Made by a program: the position numbers and the translations under genes. A stretch of DNA of 46,745 bases from positions 10,450 to 57,194 of the forward strand of contig DAIDHF010000017.1 in the NCBI GenBank assembly GCA_027452005.1. Reading direction: 5' to 3'. The notes under the pieces were generated by a model. That model was not told the DNA's origin. It was given only the letters and a program-made list of their open reading frames with translations, and did no database searches. The stretch's first letter is position 1, and every line of letters starts with the position of its first letter. Source of the DNA: Acidimicrobiales bacterium (GTDB lineage: Bacteria > Actinomycetota > Acidimicrobiia > Acidimicrobiales > JAKAVM01). This document shows, piece after piece, positions 43,826-46,745 of this stretch.

Positions 43826-44584
43826 ATGATAAGCGTTGCGTTAGTTGTTGTCACCCTTGTAGTCGCCGTGAGATCGACCTGGTCACCATGTGGTTGGTCG
43901 ATGCTGTCAACCCTTACTCCAATGTCTGAACGTGCCCGAGGACATAAGTATCTGGTTACGCTAAGCTGGTATGTCCTGGGATCTACAGTTGGTGGTTTGA
44001 TTATGGGTTCTATGGTAGGGCTTCTAGGTCTGGTGGTTGAGCAGATCTCATTTAGTCACAGCCAGGCCGTTGGTATTTCGGGACTTGCGTGCGTGGTATG
44101 TGTATTGTCTGACTGGCCTGGTGTTAGTTTCAAACTACCCACGCACACCCGGCAGGTAAATGAGGACTGGATCGATCACTATCGAGTGTTCGTCTATGCA
44201 GGAGGTTTTGGGCTGCAGATCGGGTCAGGATATGCAACATATATAACAACTGCCGGGGTGTATCTCACGGGGGTTCTTGCCGTTCTGTCTGGTTCGGCCC
44301 TACGCGCAATTGTTATGGGGATTGGCTTTGGTATGGTGCGGGGGATTTCAATCCTGCTCGCGGGCAGGCTTGAAAGTCCTGGAGAGCTGGTAAGTTTTCA
44401 TCGATTCTTTGACCAGGCCGGGTCGGTGGCTCAAGTGATAACTCAGACGGCAATGGCGATCGTGGCTGTAGTGCTCTTGGGGACCTTGTGGGTTCCCCTC
44501 GGTGTCGTTACGGCGCTAGCCATGGCACTGGTCGCTCTCAGGGAGGTAACACGAGGTCAGAGAGTCCATGAACGAACTCTCTAG
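43826..44584 (+). CDS. Multi-pass membrane protein with WSPCG motif, CcdA/DsbD-like suspected
   Basis: A 252-residue protein with about six to seven membrane helices. The N-terminal motif S-T-W-S-P-C-G-W-S-M-L-S-T-L-T-P resembles the S-P-C-x-x-P start of the CcdA/DsbD transmembrane electron carriers and recurs in actinobacterial proteins beside MauE-type genes; a second Cys pair is in ACVVCVLSDW. The assignment is by motif only. It begins 6 bases after the cysteine-rich gene and its stop lies inside the next gene (17-base overlap), making it part of the same operon. A role in passing electrons to or from the extracytoplasmic disulfide machinery is plausible but unproven. Confidence 0.6.
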   Translation: MISVALVVVTLVVAVRSTWSPCGWSMLSTLTPMSERARGHKYLVTLSWYVLGSTVGGLIMGSMVGLLGLVVEQISFSHSQAVGISGLACVVCVLSDWPGVSFKLPTHTRQVNEDWIDHYRVFVYAGGFGLQIGSGYATYITTAGVYLTGVLAVLSGSALRAIVMGIGFGMVRGISILLAGRLESPGELVSFHRFFDQAGSVAQVITQTAMAIVAVVLLGTLWVPLGVVTALAMALVALREVTRGQRVHERTL

Positions 44585-45251
44585 GCTGTCTCGGATCGAG
44601 CGTCGCCGGGTATATGCCCGTAGACGGGCAATCGCGGGAACCATTTCCCTTGTTGTTATCGGGGCCGCGGTCTTTGGGGTATTTTCTTTGCTATTTAGAT
44701 CTGGGGGTTCTGATCACTACGGTTTCCAAGAGGCCCTCTGGTCGGTAAAGCTTCCCAGGTTTGTAGTAGATACGACCTCGACCACAATTGACCCAGGTGA
44801 ATTACCCCAGACCAACGCTCTCCCGCAGGCCACCGGAGCAATGTTTGACCAAGGGGTTCAAGACCTGTGGGGGGCGATTGTGAGTGATAACCCACCTGAG
44901 GCGCTCCCGTTCTTTTTCCCCCTGAGCGCGTACATCCAGGTCAAGGGGATTTCAGACCCCGTGCATGACTACAACACTCGGTTAATCCCGGCATACTATG
45001 CGGACATTCAACGCCTACACGGGGACCTAGGAGCTCTGGCCGGACAGGCCAGATTTGTGTCCTTCAACGTACCCGAGTCACAAGCAGAGTGGATCTTGCC
45101 CGGGGTCGAGTACAACAAGGGCAGCTACTGGAGGGTATACGGGTCAACCATCTCGTATTCGATAAACGGGCAGGTCAAGCAGTTTCCGATCTTTTCTCTA
45201 ATCTCCTGGCGGGGGGAGTGGTACGTGGTCCACGTAGGACCTCCAACCTAA
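44568..45251 (+). CDS. Membrane-anchored extracytoplasmic protein, last gene of the mau-like cluster
   Basis: A 227-residue protein: a basic cytoplasmic tail (RLSRIERRRVYARRRAIAG), one membrane helix (residues 24-45), then about 180 extracytoplasmic residues without cysteines. The C-terminal part is a small alpha+beta domain (DLWGAIVSDNPPEALPFFFPLSAYIQVKGI ... WRVYGSTISYSINGQVKQFPIFSLISWRGEWYVVHVG) of the kind found in NTF2-like or lipoprotein-associated domains. It overlaps the previous gene by 17 bases. Family not recognised; likely cooperates with the cysteine-rich exported protein. Confidence 0.68.
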   Translation: MNELSRLSRIERRRVYARRRAIAGTISLVVIGAAVFGVFSLLFRSGGSDHYGFQEALWSVKLPRFVVDTTSTTIDPGELPQTNALPQATGAMFDQGVQDLWGAIVSDNPPEALPFFFPLSAYIQVKGISDPVHDYNTRLIPAYYADIQRLHGDLGALAGQARFVSFNVPESQAEWILPGVEYNKGSYWRVYGSTISYSINGQVKQFPIFSLISWRGEWYVVHVGPPT

Positions 45252-45534
45252 TCGCGTATACCCAGAGTTTCTGAAGTTGCGACACGATCCTGCCCGCACA
45301 CCCACCGATGCTCCAGATCGCGGCCGCCGACAAGCTCCACGCCTCAGAACCGGCCGAGAATCGTGCTGGCAGAGATCTCGTGAAGAGCCTGGGCTAACCG
45401 GAGTGGATACAAGGCATTGTGATTACGAACAGGGCGAACGGGACGAACGAGGCCCAGAAGGGCTTGGCCGGAGAGTGAAAAGACCTGTCCTCCTGGTCAA
45501 GAGGACCGGCCTGAGGTAGGCGCCAGTTCGGAGC
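45252..45534. other. Gene-free region between the mau-like cluster and the toxin-antitoxin pair
   Basis: A plus-strand frame at 45277-45519 is open for 80 codons but has no RBS and an arginine-rich random-looking translation. The base composition turns visibly GC-rich here, marking the edge of the acquired toxin-antitoxin segment. It may be a remnant of lost DNA; nothing recognisable remains. Confidence 0.4.
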
Positions 45535-46083
45535 CTAGATCCCGCGCATTCCGAATCGGACCTTGTCAGCCATGACCGCCAGCCTGAGAGGGCTGATGAA
45601 GCTGATCGGTTGGTTCTTCGGCCAAGGGATGCCGTGGGGCTGGAGCTGTTCGATCTCGAGCGCCACTTTGTCCTCGGTGACGACGAACCGCAGATCGCTC
45701 AGATCCTTGGATGCCGCCGCACGGAGTGCGGTTCGTGCGGTCACGCCCATCTTGGGTGGAACGTCAATCCCCATAGATGGCGTGACATACCCGCCGCCAC
45801 TTTGATGGGCGAGGCGAGCAATCCGTTCCATTGCCGGATCGGTTTCGTCGAACACCCACGCCAATTCCCCTCGCGATGCGACGGAGATGACCACCTCCTC
45901 CACCAATTCGTTGGAGAGGATGAGGGCGAAGTGCTGGTCGCGCCGGTAGGAGAAGACACCGAGGGTGTCCGCGTAGACGGCTGTCGTTCTTGGGGGTACC
46001 TCAGGAAAAGTAACTGCCCCAGGCCCCATCTGTGAGATGGCACCGACGATGATCGCCGAATCGAGCACGATGTCAACGGGCAC
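45535..46083 (-). CDS. PIN-domain toxin (PIN_3-type)
   Basis: A 182-residue PIN-like ribonuclease. It begins with D-I-V-L-D-S-A-I-I-V-G-A, where the Asp is the first metal ligand; the second acidic segment is LSNELVEEVVISVASRG, and the later acidic region is SKDLSDLRFVVTEDKVALEIE, matching the PIN_3 layout better than short VapC toxins. PIN toxins cleave RNA when freed from their antitoxin. It starts 3 bases after the upstream antitoxin gene, the usual toxin-second order. Codon use is visibly more GC-rich than the rest of the window, which suggests acquisition by transfer. Confidence 0.8.
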   Translation of the reverse strand: MPVDIVLDSAIIVGAISQMGPGAVTFPEVPPRTTAVYADTLGVFSYRRDQHFALILSNELVEEVVISVASRGELAWVFDETDPAMERIARLAHQSGGGYVTPSMGIDVPPKMGVTARTALRAAASKDLSDLRFVVTEDKVALEIEQLQPHGIPWPKNQPISFISPLRLAVMADKVRFGMRGI

Positions 46084-46086
46084 GAC

Positions 46087-46479
46087 TCAGAGCCCCTTTG
46101 TCTCCTCGAAGGCCCTCTTGACAACGACCTGCAGCGCCTCGTCGTTCTCTGACGGCGCCCGTTTCGGGGCCGGAAACCGCCGACTGTGATCGGCGACGAT
46201 GATCTTGGCCTGAACGAGCGCCTCCGGGTCGGGGTCCGCTAGCGCCTTCTCGACGATCTCGGATATGTCCTCGATCGTCCGTCCGGCCTCAGCGAGACGC
46301 TGAGCGCCGTATGCCTGGGTACGGCCGAGCTCTTGGGCGAGCTCAAGCTGCTCCATGACAGTGATGGCCATCCGGAGGAAGGCACTGCGATTCCCCCCGC
46401 CGAAAACTGTGGCCAGATGATCCAAACGGACTCGGTCGCCTTCTTCGACGGCGAACCCGATGGTGGTTGCTGTTCTCAT
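46087..46479 (-). CDS. Antitoxin with N-terminal DNA-binding (RHH-like) segment
   Basis: About 130 residues. The N-terminal 45 residues (TTIGFAVEEGDRVRLDHLATVFGGGNRSAFLRMAITVMEQL) fit a ribbon-helix-helix DNA-binding domain; the C-terminal half is polar and helical (EDISEIVEKALADPDPEALVQAKIIV ... ALQVVVKRAFEETKGL) and would wrap the toxin. ATG 46479 was chosen over an upstream ATG at 46515 because the promoter and operator lie between them, so the upstream ATG would be inside regulatory DNA. There is no Shine-Dalgarno sequence, consistent with a leaderless message. It is followed by the PIN toxin 3 bases later. Confidence 0.78.
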   Translation of the reverse strand: MRTATTIGFAVEEGDRVRLDHLATVFGGGNRSAFLRMAITVMEQLELAQELGRTQAYGAQRLAEAGRTIEDISEIVEKALADPDPEALVQAKIIVADHSRRFPAPKRAPSENDEALQVVVKRAFEETKGL

Positions 46480-46486
46480 GGGAATG

Positions 46487-46515
46487 ATTGTACCAGCGTT
46501 GCAGCTGGTATGCAA
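46487..46515 (-). promoter_or_regulatory. Promoter of the toxin-antitoxin operon
   Basis: On the minus strand TTGCAT (46515-46510) and TACAAT (46492-46487) form a -35/-10 pair with a 17-base spacer. Seven bases separate the -10 from the ATG of the antitoxin, so transcription would start at or next to the A of ATG: a leaderless message. Confidence 0.6.
46491..46510. promoter_or_regulatory. Palindromic operator of the toxin-antitoxin operon
   Basis: TACCAGC-N6-GCTGGTA is a perfect 7-base-arm palindrome. It occupies almost exactly the 17-base spacer between the -35 and -10 elements of the promoter at 46487-46515, touching both. An antitoxin dimer bound here would block RNA polymerase, the standard autoregulation of toxin-antitoxin operons. 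Confidence 0.65.
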
Positions 46516-46539
46516 CCCCTAGGTATGATGCCAAGGACG

Positions 46540-46574
46540 GTGACTTCTTTGACGGCTGAAGCTGGCGGGTCCCC
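46540..46574 (+). repeat. Hairpin repeat copy 2, IS200/IS605-end-like
   Basis: GTGACTTCT, then ACGGCT with AAGCTG, then a C-run, matching the copy at 42534-42567 with several substitutions and a one-base length difference. Same orientation, 4 kb apart. It lies just upstream of the toxin-antitoxin promoter and bounds the GC-rich segment. Confidence 0.45.
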
Positions 46575-46745
46575 ATTTATAGGTCCACCCTCTATGTTGG
46601 TATTTCGTTCTTCATGATACCATCGCCAGGGGACTCGCCAAATGGCCTCTAATTTTCACGATTACTAACACAGGAGGTGGACTCGTTTAGGGCGGACCCG
46701 CCAGACGTGAATGCCGCCCGTAACATCCTCTTCGAGGGGTTGCGC
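46575..46745. other. Right-edge region, possible 5' end of a further gene
   Basis: No complete gene. A frame opening at GTG 46677 stays open to the window edge (23 codons, beginning V-D-S-F-R-A-D-P-P-D-V-N-A-A-R-N-I-L). An AGGAGG overlaps that GTG with no spacing, so if a gene begins here its true start may be different or lie further in. Not enough to name it. Confidence 0.25.

Noticed and set aside
45277-45519. Plus-strand frame of 80 codons before the toxin gene
   Set aside because: Arg/Gly-rich random-looking translation without RBS in a GC-rich spacer.
45563-46035. Open frames opposite the PIN toxin
   Set aside because: GC-rich DNA gives long mirror frames; the minus-strand PIN and antitoxin proteins are clearly better supported.
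46677-46745. Start of a gene at the right edge
   Set aside because: Frame stays open for 23 codons, but the AGGAGG overlaps the GTG with no spacing, so the start is doubtful and the product unknown.
1-46745. CRISPR arrays, prophage genes or rRNA
   Set aside because: No regularly spaced repeat-spacer pattern, phage structural gene or rRNA sequence was seen.

Overview
The window looks like chromosome of a high-GC Gram-positive bacterium, most likely an actinobacterium of the class Acidimicrobiia or a relative. The pointers are a WhiB-family protein, a GlnR-type orphan regulator beside two glutamine synthetases, the ceoB/ceoC/APC-permease arrangement known from mycobacteria, a Lys-rich topoisomerase I tail, many GTG/TTG starts, and the 'GYWLV..DGGVF.FGDA' repeats that are frequent in Acidimicrobiia. 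The class-level assignment is inference from gene content; no rRNA is present.

Layout. 0.5-6.4 kb: whiB-type gene, Nudix and metallo-beta-lactamase hydrolases, Mrp, a beta-propeller lipoprotein, then erpA, ridA and a ParB-like gene. 6.4-10.1 kb: nitrogen island, with glnA2-glnR on the minus strand and glnA divergent; the adenylylation Tyr of GlnA is Phe and the phospho-acceptor Asp of GlnR is Ser. 10.2-17.1 kb: fadD15-type acyl-CoA synthetase, nadE, a sigma-70 factor, a 24-residue membrane peptide, a HAD hydrolase and an RsbW-like kinase. 17.2-21.0 kb: two TrkA proteins divergent from an APC permease fused to an OB-fold domain. 21.2-28.4 kb: K+-independent H+-pyrophosphatase, topA, tmk, holB and tRNA-Thr(CGT).

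28.7-40.7 kb is an accessory block that reads as richer in A+T: an Mrr-type nuclease, a glycosidase-like lipoprotein, two paralogous membrane proteins, then arsR and six genes for a membrane-bound group 4 [NiFe]-hydrogenase / complex I-like enzyme, and a decayed glycosidase-IPT/TIG gene. The set matches the composition of M. tuberculosis Rv0081-Rv0087, but the small subunit is last and there is no ferredoxin subunit, formate dehydrogenase or maturation gene. The large subunit keeps four Cys and ends at the usual protease cut site.

40.7-45.3 kb holds the most unusual system: a MauD-like thioredoxin, a small conserved protein, MauE, a Tat-exported 24-Cys protein resembling the methylamine dehydrogenase light chain but fused to five beta-rich repeats and apparently lacking one cofactor Trp, a membrane protein with a WSPCG motif, and an anchored extracytoplasmic protein. 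No heavy chain is present. 45.5-46.5 kb carries a PIN-toxin/antitoxin pair, visibly more GC-rich, with a palindromic operator in the spacer of an apparently leaderless promoter. Related 34-35-base hairpin repeats lie at 42534 and 46540.
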